From an uncultured Pelagibacteraceae bacterium (GTDB taxonomy: Bacteria; Pseudomonadota; Alphaproteobacteria; Pelagibacterales; AG-422-B15), in the NCBI GenBank assembly GCA_902525575.1, contig CABZHU010000004.1, forward strand, positions 1 through 64,000: 64,000 bases of DNA, read 5' to 3'. Both the position numbers and the translations under genes were made by a program. This document shows, one piece after another, positions 11,959 through 21,739 of the stretch. A model generated the notes under the pieces. The model was not told the DNA's origin, made no database searches, and saw only the letters and a list, made by a program, of their open reading frames with translations. Position 1 is the first letter of the stretch. Every line of letters starts with the position of its first letter.

Positions 11959-12516
11959 TTAATCCCATTTAGTCACAAAGTCACTTAATTCTAATTCAGG
12001 TATTCTTTTTTCAGATCCTTCTGGCGTCCCGACGTATAAATAACCAAGGACTTTTTCATTTTCTTGAAGGCCTAAGTAAGAGGAAATTTTTTCATCGAGA
12101 GCTAAAGCACCCGTTCTCCACATTCCTCCAAATTTAAGAGCGCTAAGTGCCAATAGAATATTTTGTGCTGCAGCTGCTGTTGACATAATTTGTTCAATCT
12201 CAGGAACCTTTGGATGTTCTGTTATATGAGATATTAAGATGATTATCATTGGTGCTCGGAAAGGCGCGTTTTTATACTTTTCAACTTTTTGTTGATCGCC
12301 GCCTGCAATATGATCATTAGCAAATTGAGAGAATATTTCAGACAATTTTCTAATTCCATCACCTTTAACCTCTATAAACCTCGATGGCCTCAACCAAGCG
12401 TGATCTGGTGCTCGTAAGGCTGCCTTGTATACAAGCTGCATCTGTTCATCTGATGGAACAGGCTCTGAGAGTACTCTGGGCGAATTTCTTGAAATAATAT
12501 TTTCTAATGCATCCAT
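11959..12516 (-). CDS. Nitroreductase family protein
   Basis: Nitroreductase fold signature (RAPDHAWLRPSRF; GGMWRTGAL). Confidence 0.88.
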   Translation of the reverse strand: MDALENIISRNSPRVLSEPVPSDEQMQLVYKAALRAPDHAWLRPSRFIEVKGDGIRKLSEIFSQFANDHIAGGDQQKVEKYKNAPFRAPMIIILISHITEHPKVPEIEQIMSTAAAAQNILLALSALKFGGMWRTGALALDEKISSYLGLQENEKVLGYLYVGTPEGSEKRIPELELSDFVTKWD

Positions 12517-12537
12517 ATAATATATCTTAATGTATAC

Positions 12538-12993
12538 ATGAGTTCTTATGTTTTCAAATCATTGATTGGCAATATAGAGGTTATCTCAAGTAATAATAAA
12601 ATAACTAGCATAAGTCGAACTCGAAAAGCCATTTCTAAGACTGAAGATAAACTCTTACTTCGAGCAGCCTTTCAAATTAACGCCTATTTAGCGCGCAAGC
12701 GAAGATCACTTTCTTTTCCAACAAGACAGATGGGAACTCGTTTCCAGAATCGGGTTTGGAACCACTTGAGACGTGTTCCTTACGGCCGTACTACAAGCTA
12801 CAGTCAAATAGCCAAAAAGTTAAGAACATCTCCACGAGCTGTTGGAGGAGCACTAGGACGGAATAATTTAATGATGAAAGTCCCATGCCACCGCGTTGTA
12901 TCCAAAGACGGCAAGCTTACTGGGTTTACATCAGTCGGTGGGATTAAAACAAAAAAGAAATTGTTAAACGTTGAACAAAAAACTCGTAAATAA
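12538..12993 (+). CDS. ogt: Methylated-DNA--[protein]-cysteine S-methyltransferase
   Basis: Active-site motif PCHRVV plus RVPYGRTTSYSQIA and GGALGRN. Confidence 0.9.
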   Translation: MSSYVFKSLIGNIEVISSNNKITSISRTRKAISKTEDKLLLRAAFQINAYLARKRRSLSFPTRQMGTRFQNRVWNHLRRVPYGRTTSYSQIAKKLRTSPRAVGGALGRNNLMMKVPCHRVVSKDGKLTGFTSVGGIKTKKKLLNVEQKTRK

Positions 12994-13510
12994 ATTAAAA
13001 AAAAATATTCGAGTAATTCCCAACTTTCCAAAAAAGGGGATTCTTTTTCAGGACATCACTTCCATTACTGATAACAAGAAATTATTTACTGAAGTAATTA
13101 ACGAAATATCAAAATATGCTAGTAAGCAGAAGTTTACTAAAATTGCAGGTGTTGAGGCAAGGGGTTTCATCTTCGGTGCTGCGGTTGCTTTTAAACTAAG
13201 CCTTCCTTTTGTTCCGATAAGAAAAAAAGGAAAGCTTCCTGGAAAGGTTCTGCGGCAAAAATATTCTCTTGAGTACGGCAACGACGAAATTCAAATTCAT
13301 AGTAATTCGATTACTTCACGAGATAGGGTTTTAATAATTGATGACTTAATCGCAACCGGTGGTACCGCTATAGCTTCAGCAAAGCTTATCTCCAAGTGCA
13401 AAGTAATAGATATCGAATTTTATTTTATAATCGATCTCAAAAATGTTGGGGGTTCGCAGAAATTAAGAAAGAAATTTAAACTGTCTTCAATTTTAGAAGC
13501 TGAAGGATAA
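12971..13510 (+). CDS. apt: Adenine phosphoribosyltransferase
   Basis: PRPP motif VLIIDDLIATGGTA; PNFPKKGILFQDIT; apparent TTG start overlapping ogt. Confidence 0.93.
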   Translation: MNKKLVNKLKKNIRVIPNFPKKGILFQDITSITDNKKLFTEVINEISKYASKQKFTKIAGVEARGFIFGAAVAFKLSLPFVPIRKKGKLPGKVLRQKYSLEYGNDEIQIHSNSITSRDRVLIIDDLIATGGTAIASAKLISKCKVIDIEFYFIIDLKNVGGSQKLRKKFKLSSILEAEG

Positions 13511-13522
13511 TTGTTGGTACGC

Positions 13523-14782
13523 TTACTTATTCATTGATTGAAAAAAATCAGCGTTATCTTTTGTTTCTTTCAATTTACCAAGCAAGAATTCAATGGAGTC
13601 CATGGTCCCCATTGGGTTAAGAATACGTCTTAGAACATACATTTTTTGTAGTTCATCTTTATCAAGAAGAATCTCCTCTTTTCGAGTACCAGACTTAGTA
13701 ATATCAATCGCTGGGTAGATTCTCTTATCGGCGACTTTTCTATCCAATATGATTTCTGAGTTACCTGTACCTTTAAATTCCTCAAAAATAACTTCATCCA
13801 TTCTGCTTCCTGTATCAATTAGAGCAGTGGATATAATCGTTAAAGAACCACCATCTTCAATGTTTCTTGCGGCGCCGAAGAATCTCTTTGGTCTCTGAAG
13901 TGCATTGGCATCAACACCACCAGTTAAAACCTTTCCTGAGCTTGGAACAACTGTGTTGTATGCGCGGCCCAATCTCGTAATGGAGTCAAGTAAGATCACA
14001 ACATCTTTTTTGTGCTCTACTAATCGTTTAGCTTTATTAATAACCATTTCAGCAACTTGTACGTGACGTGATGCTGGCTCATCAAATGTTGAACTGACTA
14101 CTTCACCTTTTACAGAACGTTGCATGTCTGTCACTTCCTCAGGTCGTTCATCAATTAACAGTACCATCAAGTAACATTCAGGGTGGTTATCTGTAATAGA
14201 GTGTGCAATGTTTTGCAGTAGTACAGTTTTACCCGTTCTTGGGGGCGAAACTATAAGGGCTCTTTGACCCTTACCAATTGGTGAAACCAAATCTATAACT
14301 CGCGCGCTTTGATCTTTGTCGGGCTTTTCTGTTTCAAGCTTAATTTGTTCATCAGGATATAGAGGCGTTAAGTTATCAAAGTTAATTTTATTTCTACTTT
14401 TGTCAGTAGCCTCATAATTGATTGTATCTATCTTTAATAAAGCAAAATATCGTTCACCTTCTTTGGGAGCTCTGATGGGCCCCTCAACTGTATCCCCTGA
14501 TCTTAATCCAAATCTCTTGATCTGACTGGGACTAACATAAATGTCGTCTGGGCCAGGCAAGTAATTTGCTTCCATTGATCTGAGAAAACCAAAACCATCC
14601 TGTAGGACCTCGAGAACACCTTCTCCGTCTATATCTTTTTTGTTTGCAGCAAGAGATCGTAGTATCTCAAACAGCATATCTTGAGTACGCATGGAGCTTG
14701 CGTTTTCAACGCCCGTTTCTTCAGCATATTTCAGAAGTTCTTGTGGAGTTTTCTTCTTAAGTTCTCTTAATTTTAAGCTCAT
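13523..14782 (-). CDS. rho: Transcription termination factor Rho
   Basis: Walker [42 protein letters not shown]. Confidence 0.98.
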   Translation of the reverse strand: MSLKLRELKKKTPQELLKYAEETGVENASSMRTQDMLFEILRSLAANKKDIDGEGVLEVLQDGFGFLRSMEANYLPGPDDIYVSPSQIKRFGLRSGDTVEGPIRAPKEGERYFALLKIDTINYEATDKSRNKINFDNLTPLYPDEQIKLETEKPDKDQSARVIDLVSPIGKGQRALIVSPPRTGKTVLLQNIAHSITDNHPECYLMVLLIDERPEEVTDMQRSVKGEVVSSTFDEPASRHVQVAEMVINKAKRLVEHKKDVVILLDSITRLGRAYNTVVPSSGKVLTGGVDANALQRPKRFFGAARNIEDGGSLTIISTALIDTGSRMDEVIFEEFKGTGNSEIILDRKVADKRIYPAIDITKSGTRKEEILLDKDELQKMYVLRRILNPMGTMDSIEFLLGKLKETKDNADFFQSMNK

Positions 14783-14962
14783 ACTTTTTTGAATATAGAA
14801 TTAATTTTTTTTTTTTGGAAAGTGTAAAAGAGACCGTTTTCTAACTTTAATTTTTTATTATAGCAAGGAATAAATCTGTTAAATAAGATAGATATGTTGG
14901 TATAATTAACTTAAATAATTGAAATTATTAAATAAAGTATAAAAATATTTTAATTCTAACTA

Positions 14963-15487
14963 TCAAATTTCTGATACCTTTTTAGCAAATTGCTCTACTT
15001 TTTTCCAATTTGTAAAGTCATATGTATTAGACAAGTCGGTAGGGCCTGAAGTAAGCCACATAATAAGACGAATTATATGCTTATCAAAAAAACCATATCT
15101 TGGATAATCGATTTTTCCAGCAAACACAGATATTTCCTTTGGGTTCCATTGAGAAAGCGCTAAAAATTTTTTTGTGTAGGGGTTTGTCGATGGTGAACCC
15201 TTCTCTGAATTTCTTGCTACAGCGTTCACACTAAAGAAGGCGTTCTTTTTAGCTTCGAGTATTGAAATATTTTCTTTTATAAACTTGTATAGTTCTTTCT
15301 TATGTTTTCCGTATCTGATGCTCGCGCCTATAACTATCCTATCAAACATCATGAGATTTTCATCAAATGCCTGATTTAAACTTATGAGTTTTGTATGAGA
15401 TGAATCATTTAGGATGCTGACGATGTGGTTACAAATTTTTTTTGTATGACCGTCTGTTGTTGAATATATAATTAAGCACTTCTCCAT
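14963..15487 (-). CDS. hemG: Flavodoxin-type protoporphyrinogen IX dehydrogenase HemG
   Basis: IYSTTDGHTKKI FMN loop; VIGASIRYGKHKKEL, VNAVARNSEKGSPSTNPYTKKFL and IDYPRYGFFDKHIIRLIM match HemG; next to hemH/hemE. Confidence 0.9.
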   Translation of the reverse strand: MEKCLIIYSTTDGHTKKICNHIVSILNDSSHTKLISLNQAFDENLMMFDRIVIGASIRYGKHKKELYKFIKENISILEAKKNAFFSVNAVARNSEKGSPSTNPYTKKFLALSQWNPKEISVFAGKIDYPRYGFFDKHIIRLIMWLTSGPTDLSNTYDFTNWKKVEQFAKKVSEI

Positions 15488-15493
15488 GATATT

Positions 15494-16498
15494 TTACATA
15501 ACTGAAATATGTTCGTTCAACAGTGTATTGATAAAATTAATTTGCTCATCTGAGTCATTTAGACATGGTATATAATGAAATTTATTACCGCCTGCTTTTA
15601 AAAATATTTCTTTATTTTCCTCGTCAATTTCTTCAATTGTTTCCAGGCAATCAACACTAAAGGCAGGAGCAATTACCATGATATCCTTTATGCCTTCAGA
15701 AGGCAATCGTTCCATAGTCTCACTTGTGTAAGGCTTCAACCACTCTGCTGGTCCAAAACGAGATTGAAAAGTTGTAATGTATTCTTCATCTTTCAAATTT
15801 AATTTTTCAGCAACTAGGCGAGTAGTTTTTTGACAAAAGCATTGGTAGGGATCGCCTAATGTAAAATTTCTCTTAGGTATACCGTGATACGTAAAGATTA
15901 TTTTTTGTGGCCTGTGATTAGAGATTTTATTTTTTATTGTTGCGACCAAGCCTGATATATAACTGTCATGATCGTGGTAGCTGTTTATGAAATTAAGGGC
16001 AGGAACCCATCTCCACTTGGAAAGAACTCGGGTTACCTCGTCAAAAACACTGCCTGTTGTTGTTCCTGAATACTGAGGAAACAAGGGAAGAATTATAAGA
16101 CTTTGACAATTTTTTTCCTTAAGTGAAAGAAGTGCTTTTTCCATATTGGGTTTTCCGTAGCGCATTGCTAGTTCAATTTCAATATTTTCTGGAACAGTTC
16201 TTTTTAGCTTTTCTAATATCCTCTCAGAGTAAACAAGAAGTGGTGATCCCTTGTCTGTCCATACTGACTTATAAAGCTTTGCTGATTTTGCTGGACGAAA
16301 AGTAAGGATTATTCCATTTAAAATGAACCACCAAATAAACTTTGGAATTTCAATGACTCTGCCATCTGATAAAAATTCTTTTAAAAAACTTCGTACGTCG
16401 CGAGTTTTATAACTTTCTGGTGTCCCCAAGTTACAAATAAGAACTCCAATTTTTTTTTGTCTTCCGTGTTCATAGTCTTGTGTACCAATAAATTTCAT
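15494..16498 (-). CDS. hemH: Ferrochelatase
   Basis: GVLICNLGTPES; FTYHGIPKR; FQSRFGPAEWLKPYT. Confidence 0.97.
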   Translation of the reverse strand: MKFIGTQDYEHGRQKKIGVLICNLGTPESYKTRDVRSFLKEFLSDGRVIEIPKFIWWFILNGIILTFRPAKSAKLYKSVWTDKGSPLLVYSERILEKLKRTVPENIEIELAMRYGKPNMEKALLSLKEKNCQSLIILPLFPQYSGTTTGSVFDEVTRVLSKWRWVPALNFINSYHDHDSYISGLVATIKNKISNHRPQKIIFTYHGIPKRNFTLGDPYQCFCQKTTRLVAEKLNLKDEEYITTFQSRFGPAEWLKPYTSETMERLPSEGIKDIMVIAPAFSVDCLETIEEIDEENKEIFLKAGGNKFHYIPCLNDSDEQINFINTLLNEHISVM

Positions 16499-16506
16499 TT
16501 TTTTCT

Positions 16507-17490
16507 TTAATTATTTCTTACCTTTTGTACGAGTCTCTCCACATTTTTTATAGGCGTCTTAGGAAGAACACCGTGACCTAGATTAAAAATATGTGGGTAA
16601 TCACGAAAGGCAAGTAAAATTTTTTCAAGACCTTTATCCATTTCATCACCTCCATTTAAGAGCAGTTTTGGATGTAGGTTTCCTTGATATGAAATATTTG
16701 GATTTAACAAGTTGAGTTGTTGTAGATTAAAATTATAATCTAAACAAATACAATCGAGTTGATTAATAAATGAGTAATTTTTATAGCCGCTTGTGCTAGC
16801 GTTTCTAGGGAATCCAATTATTGGTATATCGGATTTACTTTTAATTTCTTTTACTATTTTCAGAGTAGGGTCAAGAACCCATTTTTCAAAGAGGTAATCG
16901 TCAAGATCACCAGCAGCAGATTCAAATATTTGAAACGCGTCAATGCCAGCGTTTACTTGTTGGATTGCGTAATTAGAAACTATATCAGTTAGCTCATTAA
17001 TGTGATTGTCTATCCTCTTTTTGTTTTTATTAATAAGATCTTTGTTCATCTGTAATCTTTCTTCTTTATTAAATAAACAATACAATAATGTCGTCCAGGG
17101 TCCGCCCACAAAGCCTATTAAAGGGGTGTCTGATACTTTTTTTATTTTTTCTATTCCTTTTGTTACTGGATCCAGTTTGTGTGACTCAAATTTAAATTTC
17201 TCAATGAATTTAACTTGGGGCCCCATTCCCTCTTTAAAACTAACATCGGACCCGGATGCATAAGGGATCGTCAATATGTCTGAAAACAGTATACAGGCAT
17301 CTAATCCGTATCTTTTAACTGGTTGGAGAGAGATCTCTGCGATCACCTCAGGGTCTAGAAACATTTCCATAAGATCTTTATATTTTTGTCTTATCTTAAT
17401 ATACTCTGGCAAGTGTCTTCCCGCTTGTCTCATTAACCAAATGGGAGTTCTTGTTTTATTGCCTTTTAGTGTTTCTATAAAAATACTCAT
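16507..17490 (-). CDS. hemE: Uroporphyrinogen decarboxylase
   Basis: PIWLMRQAGRHLPEY signature. Confidence 0.97.
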   Translation of the reverse strand: MSIFIETLKGNKTRTPIWLMRQAGRHLPEYIKIRQKYKDLMEMFLDPEVIAEISLQPVKRYGLDACILFSDILTIPYASGSDVSFKEGMGPQVKFIEKFKFESHKLDPVTKGIEKIKKVSDTPLIGFVGGPWTTLLYCLFNKEERLQMNKDLINKNKKRIDNHINELTDIVSNYAIQQVNAGIDAFQIFESAAGDLDDYLFEKWVLDPTLKIVKEIKSKSDIPIIGFPRNASTSGYKNYSFINQLDCICLDYNFNLQQLNLLNPNISYQGNLHPKLLLNGGDEMDKGLEKILLAFRDYPHIFNLGHGVLPKTPIKNVERLVQKVRNN

Positions 17491-17765
17491 ATAATATATA
17501 TATAAGGTAGTATTAGTTTATGTACCTGTGATGATGTGTATATATAAAAACCTCTTATTTGCCCACAAATCAATACATGCCTCTAACAAGGTTATTTAGA
17601 ATATTTGTGATGTTGTCCACAAGGTAGAATTATAGTTAAGTCATTATCAACAGGTGGATGAAAAACAAGAAAACATAGGATAAATAAGCAAAAATATTGT
17701 AAATGCTTAAAAACAGTAAACATATAATATATATCCACATTTATTACCCGGGTTGTTAATAGCTT
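17491..17765. other. Putative chromosomal replication origin (oriC)
   Basis: Largest intergenic gap, AT-rich, between divergent hemE and maf; one-mismatch DnaA-box-like 9-mers TTGTCCACA (17613-17621), TTATCAACA (17644-17652), ATATCCACA (17731-17739), and TGTGTATAT (17535-17543, minus-strand ATATACACA). Confidence 0.75.
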
Positions 17766-18368
17766 ATGAACACACAAATAACACTAGCGTCTAAAAGTCA
17801 AACACGCTCAAGGCTGCTAACAAATGCCAAAATAAAATTTAAGACAGTTGATCATGGTGTTGATGAGGATGAGATTAAATTATCTATGTCAGAAAGCTCA
17901 CCTGAAGATATTGTAACAAGGCTAGCTGAGATGAAGGCTTTAAAGGTATCCATATCGAATGAAGGTTTGGTTATAGGTTCTGATCAAGGATTGGACTTGA
18001 ATGGAAAGCTAGTTAATAAAGCAAAAAACTTTAATGAAGCACACGAACAATTAAAAAGTATGAGTGGACAGGAACACACACTTATAACAACCACGGTCGT
18101 GGCTAAGGAAAACAATATTATTTGGAAATACGTTGATAGAGGAAAAATGAAAATGAGAATTCTTGATGAAAAAGTTATCAAAGAATATTTAGAAAGCGTT
18201 GATGAAAAGATTCTGGGGTTAGTTGGTGTTTATGCGATTGAAGAAGAAGGCATAAAACTATTTGAACATGTTGGTAGTGATTTATTTTCAATACAAGGAC
18301 TATCAATGATACCATTAACACAATTTTTATGGGACAACGGTCTGTTGTTTGAAAACAATGGCCATTGA
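17766..18368 (+). CDS. maf: Maf-family nucleoside triphosphate pyrophosphatase
   Basis: ITLASKSQTRSRLL start; GSDQGLDLNG. Confidence 0.93.
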   Translation: MNTQITLASKSQTRSRLLTNAKIKFKTVDHGVDEDEIKLSMSESSPEDIVTRLAEMKALKVSISNEGLVIGSDQGLDLNGKLVNKAKNFNEAHEQLKSMSGQEHTLITTTVVAKENNIIWKYVDRGKMKMRILDEKVIKEYLESVDEKILGLVGVYAIEEEGIKLFEHVGSDLFSIQGLSMIPLTQFLWDNGLLFENNGH

Positions 18369-19185
18369 TAAAACTGCCGTTATAGGATTTCCTGTTGATC
18401 ACAGTCTCTCACCCATTATTCACAACCATTGGATTAAGGAGCTAGTCTTGAATATAAAACCATACGAGAAAATAAATGTAGATCCAAGTATGTTTGAAGA
18501 ACAGATCAACAACCTTAAGGCAGAAGGCTATGGAGGGTTAAATGTTACAGTCCCACTTAAACAACTTGCATTTAATATAAGCGATGAAACATCTGTTGTT
18601 TCTAAGAAACTTAAGTCAGTCAACACTCTTAGTCTAAGTTCTGATAAAATAAATGGTGACAATACCGACGCTATTGGATTTATCAATTCTTTAGATAAAA
18701 AAATAATAGAAAAAAATATTACCAACAAAAAAACTCTTGTTCTTGGTGCCGGGGGCTCGGCCAGGTCTGTCGTTCATGCATTAAATGAATTGGGAAGCCG
18801 GGTGAGATTATTTAACAGAACACCTGAAAAAGCAGCAATTTTGCTTAGTGATTTATCAATAAACTCAAGTCCCGTTAGCACAGAAGAGCTGGATGATTAT
18901 GCTAACTCTTCATCGTTTATTGTTAATACAACCAGCCTTGGGCAAAAGGCAGGAGAGCATAATAATATTTTGAGTTTTGAAAATATAGAAACAGAAACAT
19001 TTATTTATGATTTAATTTATAACCCTAAGCGATCCAGCTTTTTAGAACAAGCTGAAGCAAGAGGTTTGAAAGTTCAAAATGGATTACGCATGTTAATCGA
19101 ACAAGCAGCTTGCTCTTTTCAAATATGGCATGAAATTAAAGTGGGTGTTAGTGAGGAATTAATGTCATTGTTGGAGAGCGTATAA
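18358..19185 (+). CDS. aroE: Shikimate dehydrogenase
   Basis: GFPVDHSLSPIIHN; NVTVPLKQ; ATG at 18358 preferred. Confidence 0.95.
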   Translation: MAIDKTAVIGFPVDHSLSPIIHNHWIKELVLNIKPYEKINVDPSMFEEQINNLKAEGYGGLNVTVPLKQLAFNISDETSVVSKKLKSVNTLSLSSDKINGDNTDAIGFINSLDKKIIEKNITNKKTLVLGAGGSARSVVHALNELGSRVRLFNRTPEKAAILLSDLSINSSPVSTEELDDYANSSSFIVNTTSLGQKAGEHNNILSFENIETETFIYDLIYNPKRSSFLEQAEARGLKVQNGLRMLIEQAACSFQIWHEIKVGVSEELMSLLESV

Positions 19186-19808
19186 TGTTGTTGATAGGCG
19201 TAACAGGATCTATCGGCATGGGAAAGTCTACAGTAGCTAAGATGTTTACCGAATATGGTTTCGGCCTCTACAATGCTGATGATACTGTTCACTATATTTA
19301 TGAAAACGATGAGGAAGTAATTAATAAAATTGAAGAAACTTTTCCTGGAACCAAATCAGAGGGAAAAGTTAATCGAATAGCGCTTAGAGATATACTCAAT
19401 AGAGAACCTGAAAAATTTAGGGATCTTGAAAAAATTGTCCATCCAGCGACTAGACGTTATCAAATTGTATATATTGAGAAATTAATAAGCGAAGATAGCC
19501 CAGGATGTATTTTGGATATTCCTTTATTGTTTGAAACAGGTGGAGAAAAGTATATCGATGTTTCCGTTGTGGTAACAGCATCGGAAGATAAGCAAAAAGA
19601 AAGAGTGGTCGCAGAAAGAAAGGTGCCATTAGAAATTTTTAATTCTATCAAGAATCAACAAATGCCAGACCGAGAAAAACTAAAGAAAGCAGACTATATA
19701 ATTTCAACAGATCAAACTTTAGATGAGACAAAACTTGAAGTAAAAGATGTTGTATCTAAAATAAAGTTGATTAATCCAAAGGCATGGAAAGCTTTCTATA
19801 AGAAATGA
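19185..19808 (+). CDS. coaE: Dephospho-CoA kinase
   Basis: GVTGSIGMGKSTVAKMF P-loop; DIPLLFETG. Confidence 0.95.
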   Translation: MLLIGVTGSIGMGKSTVAKMFTEYGFGLYNADDTVHYIYENDEEVINKIEETFPGTKSEGKVNRIALRDILNREPEKFRDLEKIVHPATRRYQIVYIEKLISEDSPGCILDIPLLFETGGEKYIDVSVVVTASEDKQKERVVAERKVPLEIFNSIKNQQMPDREKLKKADYIISTDQTLDETKLEVKDVVSKIKLINPKAWKAFYKK

Positions 19809-20503
19809 GAGAAATAATTTTAGATACAGAAACTACAGGCCTGAGACCTTCTGAAGGTCATAGAGTGATCGAAATTGCAGCCATTGAATTGGTTGATTTT
19901 CTGCCGACAGGAAAGATTTATCAACAATATATTAACCCCATGAGGGACGTTCCAGAAGCCTCTTTTAAAGTTCATGGACTGAGTTATGAGTTCTTAAAAG
20001 ATAAGCCTTTGTTTGAAAAGATTGCTGACGAGTTCCTCGATTTTGTTGGACAAGATACAATCATCGCGCACAATGTTGATTTTGATATTGGTTTTTTAAA
20101 CCATGAACTCAGTGCATGCGGTAAGGAGAGCATCAAAAACAAAAAAGTGGACACCGTTTCTATTGCAAGAGAAAAGTTTCCTGGTCAGAGCGTTTCGCTA
20201 GACGCTTTGTGTAAGAGATTTTCCATCGATAATAAGGAGCGAGAAATACACTCAGCTACAATTGACACAGAACTACTTGCACGAGTTTACATAGAACTCA
20301 TGGATGCTCGTGAGTTGAGTCTTGATCTAAACGTCAACAATCAAAATGATAGTTCTGTGTCAAATTTTGATATTCAAAAGATTCAAAACAGGGAACTCGC
20401 AACGCGGCTATCAGACAATGACAAAGATTTGCACAAAGCTTTCGTTGAGACACTTGGTGAAAACGCTATTTGGAAAAAGAAAGAGCAGTTTAATAATGAA
20501 TGA
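19805..20503 (+). CDS. dnaQ: DNA polymerase III epsilon subunit (proofreading exonuclease)
   Basis: ILDTETTGL, HNVDFDIGFLN, HSATIDTELLARVY Exo motifs. Confidence 0.96.
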   Translation: MREIILDTETTGLRPSEGHRVIEIAAIELVDFLPTGKIYQQYINPMRDVPEASFKVHGLSYEFLKDKPLFEKIADEFLDFVGQDTIIAHNVDFDIGFLNHELSACGKESIKNKKVDTVSIAREKFPGQSVSLDALCKRFSIDNKEREIHSATIDTELLARVYIELMDARELSLDLNVNNQNDSSVSNFDIQKIQNRELATRLSDNDKDLHKAFVETLGENAIWKKKEQFNNE

Positions 20504-21320
20504 ATATCAAAACTATAAAATCAATCATACATTATCAAATGCGAATGAAAGCGATCAACCATTAATACCAGCAGCAACAGTTTTACTGGTAAGAGATCAT
20601 AATTCTACAATAGAAGTTTTTATGATTAAGCGTGCTATGAAAACAAATTTTGGGGGAGCGTGGGTATTTCCTGGAGGAAAAGTAGATAGTAATGACGACA
20701 TTAAAAATATTAGCAAGTACAGCCCATTATTAAATGATGAAGAAGCTTCTAGAAGACTCGGTATAAAATCTGGTGGATTAATTTATTGGACTGCTTGCAT
20801 ACGAGAATGTTTTGAAGAGAGTGGGATACTACTTGCTGATAATGAACAGAGAAAAATAAGCCTAGGCAGTCTTACTGGAACTGAAATAGATAATATTAAT
20901 CAATACAAAAAGAAATTGCTCAACGGAAAAGATGTCTTCTTGGAATTAATCGACAAATTTGATTTAACATTATCTACCAATGAAATAGCTTATATTTCCC
21001 ATTGGATTACCCCAAAAATTGAAAAAAGAAGATATAGTACCAGATTTTTTATTGCTCGCTGTCCCAACCAACCTGCTAGTCACGATGGCGTTGAAGGGGT
21101 TGAAAGTCGTTGGCTGGAGCCCAAAGTTGCACTTGATTTATATAAGTCCGGAGAGTTTCCCATGATTATGCCAACAATAAAAAATCTTGAATTGATTAAA
21201 GACTTTCAAGATACCCAAACTTTGCTACTTTCAATGAACGACAAATTGATCACTGACATCCCAAAAGTTGAACCTGTGTTTGATGTTGTGGACGGTAAAC
21301 CAAAACTTATCAGTTATTAA
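20496..21320 (+). CDS. NUDIX hydrolase
   Basis: Nudix box GGKVDS...ACIRECFEESGILL; ATG at 20496 (MNEYQNYK), not the 20346 ORF start that overlaps dnaQ. Confidence 0.87.
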   Translation: MNEYQNYKINHTLSNANESDQPLIPAATVLLVRDHNSTIEVFMIKRAMKTNFGGAWVFPGGKVDSNDDIKNISKYSPLLNDEEASRRLGIKSGGLIYWTACIRECFEESGILLADNEQRKISLGSLTGTEIDNINQYKKKLLNGKDVFLELIDKFDLTLSTNEIAYISHWITPKIEKRRYSTRFFIARCPNQPASHDGVEGVESRWLEPKVALDLYKSGEFPMIMPTIKNLELIKDFQDTQTLLLSMNDKLITDIPKVEPVFDVVDGKPKLISY

Positions 21321-21739
21321 TTTGTCTTTTTTCTTTTTTCATAAAGATCAGCAAAATTAACAGGGTCAAGCATTAGGGGAGGCAAAGATCCATCTGCATG
21401 CATATCGTATACAATGCGTCTTGCAAAAGGAAACAATTGCCTTGGGCATTCAACCAATAAATAAGCCTCCTTTATATCATCTGTAAGATTTTTAATTTCA
21501 AATAAACCAACATATTTTAAATCAATAATATAAACATTTTTATCTTCACGTTTAGCACTAATATTAATGTTTAATTCAACTTCATAAATTTCGGTATCTT
21601 TTCTATTAGTAGCCTTTACATCTACATTCGCATTAATGGCAGGTCTTTCACTTCCTTTTTGAAATGCACCAGGTCCCATGGGGTTTTCAAATGATAAGTC
21701 TTTTACAAATTGTGTTATTATTTTCGCAGATACATCCAT
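21317..21739 (-). CDS. secB: Protein-export chaperone SecB
   Basis: SecB C-terminus LMLDPVNFADLY; CPRQLFPFARRIVYD. Confidence 0.96.
   Translation of the reverse strand: MDVSAKIITQFVKDLSFENPMGPGAFQKGSERPAINANVDVKATNRKDTEIYEVELNINISAKREDKNVYIIDLKYVGLFEIKNLTDDIKEAYLLVECPRQLFPFARRIVYDMHADGSLPPLMLDPVNFADLYEKRKKTN

Noticed and set aside
13630-13818. 62-aa same-strand ORF inside rho
   Set aside because: Out-of-frame read of the rho coding sequence.
17592-17777. 61-aa minus-strand ORF in the hemE-maf spacer
   Set aside because: Lies across DnaA-like boxes and into the maf start; low-complexity hydrophobic translation with no recognisable family; likely chance ORF.
20346-20495. N-terminal extension of the NUDIX ORF
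   Set aside because: Overlaps dnaQ in another frame; the 50 extra residues look like frame-shifted dnaQ; ATG at 20496 is better.
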